Below are positions 7,872-17,359 of a DNA stretch of 55,183 nt, piece by piece (position 1 is the stretch's first letter; each line of letters opens with the position of its first letter). Both the position numbers and the translations under genes were made by a program. The notes beneath the pieces were generated by a model, which was not told where the DNA came from, made no database searches, and saw only the letters and a list, made by a program, of their open reading frames with translations. Origin of the DNA: Acidobacteriota bacterium (lineage in GTDB: Bacteria > Acidobacteriota > Vicinamibacteria > Marinacidobacterales > Marinacidobacteraceae); the NCBI GenBank assembly GCA_022828085.1, contig JAJEIY010000055.1:1-55183 (forward strand), written 5' to 3'.

Positions 7872-10800
7872 ACATGGCCCGGCACACCGAGGCCGCCTTC
7901 GAGTCCGTCGTCGAATCGGACCTGATCGCGAACGGATACGAATCGATCCCCGGCGCGGATTTCGACCGGCGACGGGCCATTTTCCCCGAGACGGTCCTTG
8001 CGTTTATCCAAGAAACCCAGTCCGAGACGTGGTCGCGATTGGAGGCGTTACTCGGCGAGAAGACCGGGCACCAAATCCTCGGCGACCTCTGCAAGTGGAT
8101 GGACCAGCATGGATCACTGGCCACGTTGCGTCACGGGTTCAAGTGCTACGGACGAACACTCCACGCGGCCTATTTCAAAGGCGCGCACGAACTGAATCCG
8201 GATCTCGAAGCCCGCTACGCCGCGAACCGCCTCGGCCTGACCCGGCAACTTCGCTACTCGCCTCGCTCCGAGAAATCGGTGGACGTGACGCTAAGCCTCA
8301 ACGGGATTCCGATAGCCACACTGGAACTGAAGAATCCCCTGACCGGCCAGCGCATCCAAGATGCGCGTCACCAGTACAAGCACGACCGAGACCCGCGTGA
8401 GCCGATCTTCGAGTTCAAGCACCGCACTCTCGTTCACTTTGCCGTGGACACAGAATCCGTGCTCATGACGACTCGCCTCGCCGGCGAGGCGACCCGTTTC
8501 CTCCCCTTCGACCGGGGTCGTGATGGCGGTGCCGGAAATCCGCCGGATCGCGGCGGTCGTACCTACCGAACGGCGTACCTGTGGGAGGAGGTTCTGGAGC
8601 GGGACAGCCTGTTGGATCTCCTCGCCCGGTTTGTTCATTTGCAGGTGGACGAGAAGCGCGACGAACACGGCCGCCGGGTGAAGGTCGAGACGATGATTTT
8701 CCCGCGCTACCACCAGCTACAGGCGGTTCGTCTTCTGGTGGACGCCGCACGTCGCGAAAAGGTCGGGCACAACTATCTGGTGGAGCACTCGGCGGGCAGC
8801 GGCAAGAGCAACACCATTGGCTGGCTCGCGCACCGACTCGCCTCCTTGCACGACACGGCGAACGAGCGCGTGTTCGACAGCGTGGTTGTCGTCACGGACC
8901 GTGTGGTCCTGGATCAGCAGCTCCAGAACACGATCTACCAGTTCGAACACCGGCTCGGAGTAGTGCAGCGGATCGAGGGAAGTTCGCGGCAGCTCGCCAA
9001 GGCGCTGGAGAGTGCCGTGCCGGTGATCGTCACGACGCTGCAGAAGTTTCCTTTTGTCTCCCGCCGGTTGCTCACTATGGCCGAAGAACGGGGCACGACG
9101 GGTACAGGAATACTGCCCACGCGACGCTGCGCCGTCATCGTGGACGAGGCCCACAGCTCTCAGAGCGGCGAGACTGCGACCGATCTCAAGGGAGTGCTGG
9201 GCGGAGAACGGCTGCGGGAGGAAGCAAGGAAGCGCGCCGTCGAAGAAGGCGCGCCGGATATGGAGGAGCTTTTCCGCGAGATGGCCAAGCGCGGGAAGCA
9301 GGCCAACCTCAGTTTCTTTGCGTTCACCGCCACGCCCAAGCACAAGACGTTCGCGGTGTTCGGCCGGGACGGTGAGCCGGCCCACCGCTACACGATGCGG
9401 CAGGCTATCGAAGAGGGGTTCATCCTTGATGTGCTCAAGCACTACACCTCCTACAGCGCCTATTTCAAGCTGCTCAAGGCCGTCGAAGAGGATCCCGAAG
9501 TTGAGCGGAAGAAGGCCGCGCGCGCTCTAGCGCGGTTTCTGCGGCTCCATCCCCACAACGTCGCGCAGAAGACCGAAGTGATGGTCGAGCATTTCCACAA
9601 GGTCACCCGGCACCGGATCGGCGGACGTGCCAAGGCGATGGTAGTCACCGGGTCGCGTCTCGAAGCGGTCCGCTACAAACAGAGCTTCGACCGCTACATC
9701 CGCCAGAAAGGCTATGCCATCAAGTCGCTCGTGGCGTTTTCGGGAACGGTCGTGGACGACAAGGCACCGGATACAACCTATACCGAAAGGGGCATGAATC
9801 AGGGGATCTCCGAGAAGGAACTGCCTGAGAAATTCGCCACGCAGGAGTACCAAGTTCTACTGGTCGCAGAGAAGTACCAGACCGGCTTTGATCAGCCCCT
9901 CCTGCACACTCTTTTCGTGGACAAGCGGCTCGCCGGCATCCAGGCCGTGCAAACCCTCTCCCGACTGAACCGCGTGCATCCGCTCAAGGAAGACACCTTC
10001 GTTCTCGACTTCGTGAACGACCAGGACGAGATCCGGGAGGCCTTCAAGACCTACTATGAGGGTGCTGCGATGGGCGAGGAGGTGGACCCCGCCCGGATGT
10101 ACGCGGTCAAGACCGAAATGGATGCTTCGGGCATCTATCTGGATGAAGAGGTCCAGCGGTTCTCGGCCATCTACTTTCAGCCGAAACGCCGACAGAGCGC
10201 GTCCGATCACCGGGCGATGAATGCCGCGCTCGATCCGGCCGTCTCCCGCTTTGCCGGGCGCCAGGAGGAAGACGAGGAAGAGGCGGAGGAGTGGCGCGGA
10301 AAGGTACAGGCATTCCGAAACCTGTATTCGTTCCTGAGCCAGGTCATCCCATACCAGGACTCGGATCTCGAGAAGCTCTACGTGTTCCTGCGGCACCTGG
10401 CCGCGAAACTGCCGCGGCGGCGGAGCGGGCCAGGGTACGAGTTCGACGACGAGGTGAGACTCGATTACTACCGCCTGCAGAAGATTGAAGAGGGCTCCAT
10501 CGAGCTCCGGGATGGGGAGGCCTCCCCCCTCGATGGCCCGACGGAACTCGGTAGCGGTCTGGCGCGGTCGCAACAGGTTCCCCTTTCACAGCTCATAGAT
10601 GTCCTGAACGAGCGCTTGGGGACCGACTTCAACCAGGCCGACCAACTCCTGTTCGATCAGGTCGTCGAAGCAACCATGACTGACGAAGGCGTCCGGCGGG
10701 CGGCCACCGTCAACCCGGACCACAAGTTCGCGCTGGTCTTCAAGACACTGCTGGAAAACTTGTTCGTCGAGCGCATGGATCAGAACGAGGAGATCTTCGT

Positions 10801-11431
10801 CCGCTTCATGAACGATGCTGCATTTCAGGAGATCGTCACGGAATGGATGGCGGCAGAGGCGTATCGGCGTTTGAGACGCGGGGAACCAGCCGAAGTTGAT
10901 GACGGCCGGGATCCTACGGCGGGACTTCCACGCGCCTTGCGGACGGTCGAACCCCGCCCGGAGGAGCGTTACGTGACCTGCGTTCCGCTGGTCCCTCTCA
11001 AGGCGGCCGCTGGTGCATTCAGCGATCCCCAGCACATCGTTGATGACGACTTCCCGTGGGCGGCCGTTGAGACCAGACATAACCTCCGTAAAGGAATGTT
11101 CGCGGCGCAAGTCGTCGGCAAATCCATGGAACCGAGCATTCCCGACGGGGCCTACTGCCTGTTCGCGGCACCCGTCAGCGGCTCACGTCAAGGAAAGACA
11201 GTCTTGGTACAGTTGCGCGACGCCACGGATCCCGAGAACGGCGAGCGATACACCGTCAAGCGCTACCGGAGCGAAAAAGCGCACCAAGCGGACTCCTGGC
11301 GTCACAAGAGCGTCAGTCTGACCCCCGTCAATCCACACTTTGACCCGATCGTCCTGACCACTGGGGAAGGGGGCGAGTACCGGGTGGTCGCCGAAGTCGT
11401 GGAGGTCCTCGGAGAGCCCGAATGCGGCTGA
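7868..11431 (+). CDS. hsdR: Type I restriction subunit HsdR with C-terminal S24 (LexA/UmuD-like) domain
   Basis: This 1187-residue protein cleaves unmodified DNA after ATP-driven translocation. The nuclease core is D139, E153-x-K155 ([11 protein letters not shown]). Helicase motifs are AGSGKS (K313) and DEAH (D426), followed by SAT-like FTATPKHK and the second RecA domain. Beyond the usual HsdR C-terminal helices, residues about 1040-1185 form a LexA/UmuD-type S24 peptidase domain. It has an Ala-Gly site (KAAAGAF, G1049), then [16 protein letters not shown] with serine S1086, then YTVKRY with lysine K1131. Serine-lysine spacing is 45 residues, against 37 in E. coli LexA; an insertion accounts for this. 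The GTG start overlaps the HNH gene; an ATG at 7874 is also possible. It is the last gene of the operon. Confidence 0.93.
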   Translation: MNMARHTEAAFESVVESDLIANGYESIPGADFDRRRAIFPETVLAFIQETQSETWSRLEALLGEKTGHQILGDLCKWMDQHGSLATLRHGFKCYGRTLHAAYFKGAHELNPDLEARYAANRLGLTRQLRYSPRSEKSVDVTLSLNGIPIATLELKNPLTGQRIQDARHQYKHDRDPREPIFEFKHRTLVHFAVDTESVLMTTRLAGEATRFLPFDRGRDGGAGNPPDRGGRTYRTAYLWEEVLERDSLLDLLARFVHLQVDEKRDEHGRRVKVETMIFPRYHQLQAVRLLVDAARREKVGHNYLVEHSAGSGKSNTIGWLAHRLASLHDTANERVFDSVVVVTDRVVLDQQLQNTIYQFEHRLGVVQRIEGSSRQLAKALESAVPVIVTTLQKFPFVSRRLLTMAEERGTTGTGILPTRRCAVIVDEAHSSQSGETATDLKGVLGGERLREEARKRAVEEGAPDMEELFREMAKRGKQANLSFFAFTATPKHKTFAVFGRDGEPAHRYTMRQAIEEGFILDVLKHYTSYSAYFKLLKAVEEDPEVERKKAARALARFLRLHPHNVAQKTEVMVEHFHKVTRHRIGGRAKAMVVTGSRLEAVRYKQSFDRYIRQKGYAIKSLVAFSGTVVDDKAPDTTYTERGMNQGISEKELPEKFATQEYQVLLVAEKYQTGFDQPLLHTLFVDKRLAGIQAVQTLSRLNRVHPLKEDTFVLDFVNDQDEIREAFKTYYEGAAMGEEVDPARMYAVKTEMDASGIYLDEEVQRFSAIYFQPKRRQSASDHRAMNAALDPAVSRFAGRQEEDEEEAEEWRGKVQAFRNLYSFLSQVIPYQDSDLEKLYVFLRHLAAKLPRRRSGPGYEFDDEVRLDYYRLQKIEEGSIELRDGEASPLDGPTELGSGLARSQQVPLSQLIDVLNERLGTDFNQADQLLFDQVVEATMTDEGVRRAATVNPDHKFALVFKTLLENLFVERMDQNEEIFVRFMNDAAFQEIVTEWMAAEAYRRLRRGEPAEVDDGRDPTAGLPRALRTVEPRPEERYVTCVPLVPLKAAAGAFSDPQHIVDDDFPWAAVETRHNLRKGMFAAQVVGKSMEPSIPDGAYCLFAAPVSGSRQGKTVLVQLRDATDPENGERYTVKRYRSEKAHQADSWRHKSVSLTPVNPHFDPIVLTTGEGGEYRVVAEVVEVLGEPECG

Positions 11432-11503
11432 GGACTTGAAACCGTGCCCTGTTGGCGGGTTGTCCGGATCTTGAAGAATCCGGCGCTCCTCGCACTCGGA
11501 TCG

Positions 11504-14500
11504 TCACACTGCTCGGCCGCACTGCTGAAGATAGTCTCTGAACTTCACGAACCTCGGATCCTCGCCTAGAGTTGGTTCGCTTGCTCGAATGGCTCGTAGG
11601 CACTCTTGAAGCTCATCGGACGTCCAGGAGTCTTTCATCGGAATAACGCGATCCAAGAGATCAAGGACCTCATGCGGGAACTTCCCACACAGGTCGGACT
11701 CATGAAGTGCCTCCACGATGTGGTATTCGTGTCGTACCGGCTGTAGCCATGGTCGTACCAGATCCAGCGCTTCTCGAAACGCCTCATGCGTCGCTATACA
11801 GACGCGAGCCAGAGCTTGCGAAATCGCTGCGGAACGCCTGTCACGCGCATTGGGCCACACCTTACGCAGGTATGGCGCCATCCTGTTTCTCCAATAGGGG
11901 ACGCGCTGGTCGCCCACACCCTCCATCGTGCGGGCTAGCGCCTCCGCGACTTCCTCCAGACCATCCTGTGGCAGTACGCGTGTGGCCGCCATCAACTCCG
12001 CGCGAGCGAAAATGTCGCCAGGGTCAAGTGCAGCGAAGGTCAATAGGGACGCGTACTGCTCTTTGAACTGTCCCAACTCCTCGTAGTGAGACGCTGTGTC
12101 CAGGAATTCACGTTTCAACTCTTCCATCAATGGTCGATACAAACGCGGTGACCAAAGGAATCCTGCCCAAGCTGCACGGGCCTCCCGTTTGGAATTCTGC
12201 CAATCAAACAATGGAAGAACGAACTGTCTGGTCCAGTCTGGATCTACCCGATACAGGGGGACGACATGCGCTGACAGCAGGACACGCCCGCATTGAAAAC
12301 GCTGTATGCGCGTGTCGCAGAGGGCTGAGAATCGGGGCTGCAACTCTCCGCTAAGTCCCTGTCCGTCTTCCAGCGATCTACGATACCACCAGTTGAGAAG
12401 CGCGTCGGTTACATGTCCTACCGGGTGGTTGATTGCCCTAGCGGCGGCATCGGCTGTGTCATCCGTGTCCGCGTGCGGGAGGGCAAGAATGCGGTCACAT
12501 AGAAAGAAGAACGTGTCTTCTTGTCCCTCGAAGTCCTCAGATACTTTTCGCAGCCACCAGGTGACTGAGTGACTCAAGGCGAGTAGTGAGTTGTCCGGAA
12601 TTGTGACTGCCACAGATGCCACCTTGGACCAGGAGGGTTGTGTGAGCTCCTTCTCTGACCACACCTGAAAGGCTTCATACCATCGGCCAATCGGATAGAT
12701 GCCTTGTTTCGCTAGCATCGACAGTGCGGATGCCGCAACTTCGAAATCACTGCGGCAGCGGTCGCCCCAGTCATCCTTGTCCCACCGATCATGCGCAGGG
12801 TGGTCCCTCAGGTAGTGCACAAGTGCCGAGAGATCAGCCGGCGTCGTCACACTGGTACCGCGGTCGCTGGATTCGCTCATCCAGGTCGGAAACTCGTCAC
12901 GGTCACTCTGGGATGGTGTCCACATCGGATACGTATTGGAGAGTTCTTCGAGCTTCTCTCGAGCCGTCGGACTCAACTTCACTCCGGCAGCCGCAACGCC
13001 ATTGAATCGAAGCCAAATATCTCTGTCCCGAATCCTGGCCCACCGCTCGTCTTCTAGGTCACTCCGGAACATCTCGCGTGGTGGCCCCACCGCTATCGCT
13101 TGCTCAAGACGGGACAACTCAGAAACATTGAGTCGTGGTGCCAATGAACTAACCAGGCGAGATGCTTCGCGCCATGTTCCCACGGACCACAACCACCAAC
13201 ACTCATCTTCTAGAAGCCATTCGAGCGCTTGCTTGGAGGAAATGATCTCGTCGTGAGTCGCCGCAAAGAATGCCAAACGCCGGAATAGGGGATAACGTGT
13301 GCGAGACCAGTCCTTCGCGACGGACCTCGCCTGATCAGGCGATTTGACACAGGTGGCAAGCCACGCGTCACGGAGGAGTTCAATGAGGGCTGTCCAGTCG
13401 TGAAATTTGTTGTTTTGCGGGTGTGTGCTGATGGACGGTTGAGGGATATAGGAGAGATCCGTCTTGTCGTCAGCACCGCCGAGTTCTCGCATTAGGTCGA
13501 GCGTGTCGCGCAAGAGTCCGTTGAACTCATGAAGCAATTCGGGAAGGACCGCCCTCCAGCGGTCATCGTCCGGCAAGTCAGCTAGCCGAGGCTGGATCAT
13601 GTCTGTGGACAGCACTATCTTCCAGTCAACCAGATCGCTAATGCGCTCTGGAGATTCAGTACCGTCGTCCCCAGACCGCCATGGAATCACTTCACTCAGC
13701 GTGACACGAGGGGTGAACATGTTCCGAAGCTCCCAACGGAGGATCGGTGTTAGGCCCTCGCGGCGAAAACGTTCCTTCCAGTTGTACAGGCTGCGGTCGC
13801 CGGAGGTAGACCGCATGCGACCCATCAAGAGTAGGCGCCATAGCGTGCGCATGGGTTTCCGCGGGATGGCGTTTGGTGCACTTGCCTGAACGCGGGCCAA
13901 TTCAGTCGTATTCCCTGCGGATTCGAGCTCGGTCAGATGGCGGATACGGCGGTCGATTTCCCAGGCCAGTCGCTCGTGGACTCGTCCACCGAGGTTGGTC
14001 AGATGCAGGAGCAGTACCGGCTCGTCGAGATGACGGGTTAGCCAGTACGCCAGATGCCGCATTACGTCGTCCCACTGACCTGCACGGCCTCCCGCGTCGG
14101 CGAAAGTCATCCACGGGGCCAAGTGATGTGGTGACGGTCTGTGCGTCAGGCTGAACTTGAGGTTGTCATCACCCTCCGAGTGAGGTCGAACTCCGAAGCG
14201 CGGTAGGTCCCGTTTGACGAAGCGTGCGTCGCTGATCGGTTCAAGCCAAGCGAGCGAGGGCACCGGGTCAAGTTCGGCAAATCGCTTCGCGGGCAGGCCA
14301 CTTGGGTCAGAAAGAGCCCACAACATTCGGGAAACCAAGTCGTCGTCTTTCAGGTTCGTACGTGGGTTGGCTGCCGCATACTCAACGACGATCTTCTCCT
14401 TTCCGCGTGCGCCATCGCGATAGGTGTCGGACCAGTGGCGCAGAGTCCGATGCAAGTAGGCGTGGCGCGAGTGTGCCTTGTAGAGGATGGGCGTCACACC

Positions 14501-15289
14501 TTTGGCTTCCCATACCTGTTGTTGATCGGTCTCTCTGCCCTTGGAGTAAACAGCGAAGGCAAACATCTCGCGGGTTGACTCTCCCATGAGACGGTCGGCC
14601 TCGAGCGCATCGGTCATGTAACGCAGAACCGGATCGTCGAGGCTGTAACCCACGAAGCAGACGGTGTAGTTGCGAAATAGCTCGCTGACAAATCGCGCCG
14701 CCCACCGTTCCGTAAGGTATGCGAGGCCGAAATCACCGCTGGAAAGAACAAGGCTCGCAAGGTCGTTGTGCGAGGGATCCTCAGGTAGCAGGCCGTGGAG
14801 ATAGACCAACCCATCCCAGCGGCTTTTTGGAATGGGCAAGAGAGGGGCGTGGAAGCGATCCACAGAGGACCCGGTACTACCGAGGACCTCCTCAAAGATT
14901 CGATCAAAATTGGTCGTAACCAGCCGTGTAGGACCTTCACGGGTCTTGCCGAGCGTCAGCAGTGCCTTGTGAGTATCCGTGGCCCGTGGAACCCTCAGAT
15001 TTGGCCTTAGGATGTCGACTAGAGCCGCCCGCACGGTCTCCCTCCCACCCATGTCTTGTCCCTCCAGCAGTCCTACGGCGGTGTCGTACCGCCCCTCCCT
15101 GAGGGCGGCTGCTTGTACACGATTGGGGACTATGTTGCGGGCCTCGTAGAGTTTGTCTACCAGGCCTCTGAATCCAGGCAGGCACGCGGGATAGGAGATG
15201 CCTGCACCACAGAAGAAGACAACGGAACCATCTTCGTGAGCTCGTAAGAGGCGTTCGGGGACGTCCGGTCCCCCCTTGGTGAACTGCAC
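11504..15289 (-). CDS. Large SIR2-domain defence-type protein (Dsr-like)
   Basis: The 1261-residue protein begins at GTG. Residues about 20-280 form a SIR2 NAD-hydrolase domain: FFCGAGIS (G28-S32), LVTTNFD (N127), VYLHG (H165) and VGYSLDDPVLRY. The remaining ~900 residues are helical and tryptophan-rich, with no ATPase motif that I can see. The overall plan (SIR2 followed by a long helical region such as DUF4020) resembles single-gene defence sirtuins that deplete NAD during phage infection. Assignment to DSR1 or another named class needs a profile search. The gene is convergent with hsdR and separated by 72 bases holding a six-bp hairpin. Codon use is less GC-rich than in the flanks, which fits a transferred defence gene. 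Confidence 0.8.
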   Translation of the reverse strand: MQFTKGGPDVPERLLRAHEDGSVVFFCGAGISYPACLPGFRGLVDKLYEARNIVPNRVQAAALREGRYDTAVGLLEGQDMGGRETVRAALVDILRPNLRVPRATDTHKALLTLGKTREGPTRLVTTNFDRIFEEVLGSTGSSVDRFHAPLLPIPKSRWDGLVYLHGLLPEDPSHNDLASLVLSSGDFGLAYLTERWAARFVSELFRNYTVCFVGYSLDDPVLRYMTDALEADRLMGESTREMFAFAVYSKGRETDQQQVWEAKGVTPILYKAHSRHAYLHRTLRHWSDTYRDGARGKEKIVVEYAAANPRTNLKDDDLVSRMLWALSDPSGLPAKRFAELDPVPSLAWLEPISDARFVKRDLPRFGVRPHSEGDDNLKFSLTHRPSPHHLAPWMTFADAGGRAGQWDDVMRHLAYWLTRHLDEPVLLLHLTNLGGRVHERLAWEIDRRIRHLTELESAGNTTELARVQASAPNAIPRKPMRTLWRLLLMGRMRSTSGDRSLYNWKERFRREGLTPILRWELRNMFTPRVTLSEVIPWRSGDDGTESPERISDLVDWKIVLSTDMIQPRLADLPDDDRWRAVLPELLHEFNGLLRDTLDLMRELGGADDKTDLSYIPQPSISTHPQNNKFHDWTALIELLRDAWLATCVKSPDQARSVAKDWSRTRYPLFRRLAFFAATHDEIISSKQALEWLLEDECWWLWSVGTWREASRLVSSLAPRLNVSELSRLEQAIAVGPPREMFRSDLEDERWARIRDRDIWLRFNGVAAAGVKLSPTAREKLEELSNTYPMWTPSQSDRDEFPTWMSESSDRGTSVTTPADLSALVHYLRDHPAHDRWDKDDWGDRCRSDFEVAASALSMLAKQGIYPIGRWYEAFQVWSEKELTQPSWSKVASVAVTIPDNSLLALSHSVTWWLRKVSEDFEGQEDTFFFLCDRILALPHADTDDTADAAARAINHPVGHVTDALLNWWYRRSLEDGQGLSGELQPRFSALCDTRIQRFQCGRVLLSAHVVPLYRVDPDWTRQFVLPLFDWQNSKREARAAWAGFLWSPRLYRPLMEELKREFLDTASHYEELGQFKEQYASLLTFAALDPGDIFARAELMAATRVLPQDGLEEVAEALARTMEGVGDQRVPYWRNRMAPYLRKVWPNARDRRSAAISQALARVCIATHEAFREALDLVRPWLQPVRHEYHIVEALHESDLCGKFPHEVLDLLDRVIPMKDSWTSDELQECLRAIRASEPTLGEDPRFVKFRDYLQQCGRAV

Positions 15290-15377
15290 GTGACTGCTAC
15301 GGTCTAGACAACGTGTTCAGTCTCTGTCTCTCGAACCTCAGAATCCAGCTTAGGCGCCGGTGATTCGGCTGCGAACC

Positions 15378-15792
15378 TCAGCCAGGACAGTCGGCGAACG
15401 GGTTGACCTCCCGGACGCCGCCGTAGTCCTGTCCGTCGTTCAGGTCTTCCGTGTACACGGTGTCGCAGCCAGCGGCGCACGCCGCCGCCAGAATTGCCGC
15501 GTCCCAGTAGTCGATGCGGTAGCGCTCCCGAAGCGCCGTAGCCGTGTGCAACACCTGGAGCGTCACAGGCTGGACCCGAAGACGCTCAAGGCTCCGAACC
15601 GAGCGTTCCGCTCATGGGACATGCCCCACGGACGAGAGGAGGCGGTTAGCCGGGAATAGAACTCCTGAAACATCTGGATGGACAGCGTCAGGCCTTCCCG
15701 CTTGGGGAGATCCGCGGCGCGTTCACGTTTCGCGGCTTCCTCCGGGAGGGGCTGACCGGGTAGAGCAGCACATTCGTGTCAACGGAGTGCAT
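15378..15792 (-). pseudogene. VapC-like PIN-domain toxin, frameshifted
   Basis: An ATG at 15792 opens with HSVDTNVLLYPVSP, the start of a PIN domain, overlapping the antitoxin stop by 14 bases. After about 15 residues the frame must shift to continue with EEAAKRERAADLPKREG and QMFQEFYSRLT. It must shift again to reach LQVLHTATALRERYR, then YWDAAILAAACAAGCD and TVYTEDLNDG. All PIN acidic positions can be found across the three frames, but no single frame is open. The toxin is therefore probably inactive, unless these are assembly errors. Confidence 0.75.
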
Positions 15793-16081
15793 TGGCCTCG
15801 TTGTGTTCTTCCTCTTCCCGACGACGTGCTGCGCGATCGTAGAGTTCCTCGCGCGGCAGCCGGTCGGCGGCCGAGAACTTCGAGCCGCGGGCGATCATGG
15901 ACTGGCTGACCTTGTCCAGGGTTCGGAGCAGCTGCTCCTTGGGGCTTTCGATAGCACGGTCCGAAGCGATTTCCCGGAGGCGCTCGCGCACCAGGGCGGA
16001 AACGGAAGTCCCCTGCTGCGCGGCGGCGATGCGTGCTCCTCGGTACGTCTCCTCGTCCACGGACACGGTGATTTTCTTCAT
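15779..16081 (-). CDS. Ribbon-helix-helix antitoxin, VapB-like
   Basis: This 100-residue protein starts at MKKITVSVDEETYRGARI, a typical ribbon-helix-helix strand followed by helix (AAQQGTSVSALVRERLREI). It would bind operator DNA as a dimer and neutralise the PIN toxin encoded just downstream. The ATG at 16081 is chosen over an upstream codon because it places the beta-strand at the N-terminus. A weak -10-like TATGCT lies about seven bases upstream on this strand, which would give an almost leaderless transcript. The antitoxin is intact while its toxin is broken. This is the outer edge of the defence island. Confidence 0.75.
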   Translation of the reverse strand: MKKITVSVDEETYRGARIAAAQQGTSVSALVRERLREIASDRAIESPKEQLLRTLDKVSQSMIARGSKFSAADRLPREELYDRAARRREEEEHNEANALR

Positions 16082-16170
16082 CGTCGCAGCATAACTGGAT
16101 CGCAGTTTCACAAAATCACGGCATCGAAACCGGATGCCGCGGGCGGCCGTGACGGAACCCGCTGCCGGCG

Positions 16171-16734
16171 CTACCAGACGGTGATGTCCACCCGGGTCTC
16201 GCCGTCGCGGACCTCGATTTCCGACCCGCGGGCGGCCGAGAGCAGCGACCGGGCCATCCCGAGGGGATGGCAGCGGATTCCGGAATCGCCCGACATCTCG
16301 CAGGCGTCCCCGATGTCCTCGAGCACCCGGAGCGGCGTTCGCACGAAGACCCGGTTGCCCGGATCGCCGCCCTCCCGCACCCGGATGACGAGGTCGTCGC
16401 CTTCGGTGGCGACTTCTACCCGGTCCTCCCCGTCGGTGACCCGGACGAGCACCGCGTCGCCCGCCTCTTCGAGGGCTCTCGCGAACGGCCCGAGCGCCAG
16501 GATCGCCGCTCCGCCCAGCGCGTCCATTTCCTCATGCATCTCGCCGTCCACCACGTGTTCCGGCACGAGATGGAGGGCGGCCAGCGGAAGCATCAGGGGA
16601 ACGGGCGCCACGATGTGCGGTGCGCCGTCGGCGACCACCGAGACCATGGCGACGCCGCAGGCGGCGACGCAGGCGCCGAAGAGGAGCGCCGAAACCAGCG
16701 CCGCGGCCAGCAGGATTGCGAGCAGGCGGAGCAT
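16171..16734 (-). CDS. Small membrane-anchored or secreted protein, unknown function
   Basis: This 187-residue protein begins with a hydrophobic segment (LLAILLAAALVSALLFGA), probably a signal anchor. An acidic region follows with LPLAALHLVPEHVV and repeated short beta-like stretches rich in Asp, Glu and Val. The LPLAA block and the D/E-rich beta pattern resemble the protein encoded six bases upstream. The two may therefore be diverged paralogues in one operon. I do not recognise a named family or any catalytic residues. Confidence 0.6.
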   Translation of the reverse strand: MLRLLAILLAAALVSALLFGACVAACGVAMVSVVADGAPHIVAPVPLMLPLAALHLVPEHVVDGEMHEEMDALGGAAILALGPFARALEEAGDAVLVRVTDGEDRVEVATEGDDLVIRVREGGDPGNRVFVRTPLRVLEDIGDACEMSGDSGIRCHPLGMARSLLSAARGSEIEVRDGETRVDITVW

Positions 16735-16740
16735 GGCGGG

Positions 16741-17289
16741 CTACCGGGGCTCGATCCAGACCCGGACCCGGCCGTCGTCCCCGCCCACCGAGACCAGGAC
16801 GTCGTCGTGGTCCGCGAGCGCGCCGATGGCCGCGCCGAGGTCGAACTCGTCGCCTTCTTCGCCGAAGAGCGCGTCCCCGAAGGCGACCGGGAACCGGATG
16901 TCGAGGGCGCCGTCGTCACCGCTGCCCTCGATCCGGACCAGGTTGCCGTCCATCCGGGCGCGGAGGTTGCCGCCGTCTTCCTCGTCGATGGTCACCCAGG
17001 CCCCCGGGTTCTCCCGGAGCGAACGCCAGAAGGCGCGGGCGTCCTCCGAGTCCACGTCCACGTCGGTCCCGTGTTCCCACTCCTTCTCCATCTCGTCGAG
17101 GATCTTCTCGCCAAGCGAGTCGCCGAGGGCTTCCACCGCGGCGAGCGGCAGGTTCACCTCGACCTTGGTGTTGTCGTCGTCGCCTTCGACCTGGACGTGA
17201 AGCCAGGGCGTTTCCTGTCCGAGCGCCGGGAAGGCCGCCAGGGCGAGGGCGACGGTTGCCAGGGTTGCGATGCGCAGAACTTTCGTCAT
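16741..17289 (-). CDS. Secreted acidic protein, unknown function
   Basis: This 182-residue protein starts at MTKVLRIATLATVALALAAF and has a clear signal peptide cleaved near ALGQ. The mature part is strongly acidic (WLHVQVEGDDDNTKVEVNLP, then LAAVEALGDSLGEKILDEME) and ends in a short beta-rich segment (DVLVSVGGDDGRVRVWIE). An in-frame start seven codons upstream (17310) is less likely because it precedes the signal sequence. It is divergent from the CitE-like gene and lies in tandem with the similar protein downstream. The family is unknown to me. Confidence 0.6.
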   Translation of the reverse strand: MTKVLRIATLATVALALAAFPALGQETPWLHVQVEGDDDNTKVEVNLPLAAVEALGDSLGEKILDEMEKEWEHGTDVDVDSEDARAFWRSLRENPGAWVTIDEEDGGNLRARMDGNLVRIEGSGDDGALDIRFPVAFGDALFGEEGDEFDLGAAIGALADHDDVLVSVGGDDGRVRVWIEPR

Positions 17290-17359
17290 GCCTATCCCAA
17301 CGAACGCCACGACGCACCGGTTCCCGTGGATCGGAGGGCCGGATGGGATACTCGGCCAG

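Noticed and set aside
11464..11483. Bidirectional terminator between hsdR and the SIR2 gene
   Set aside because: CCGGAT/ATCCGG is only six bp with an eight-base loop and no T-tract on either strand.
2787..16111. Prophage or integrative element carrying the defence genes
   Set aside because: No integrase, transposase, structural phage gene or att-like direct repeat was seen around the island. Only the lower GC suggests transfer.
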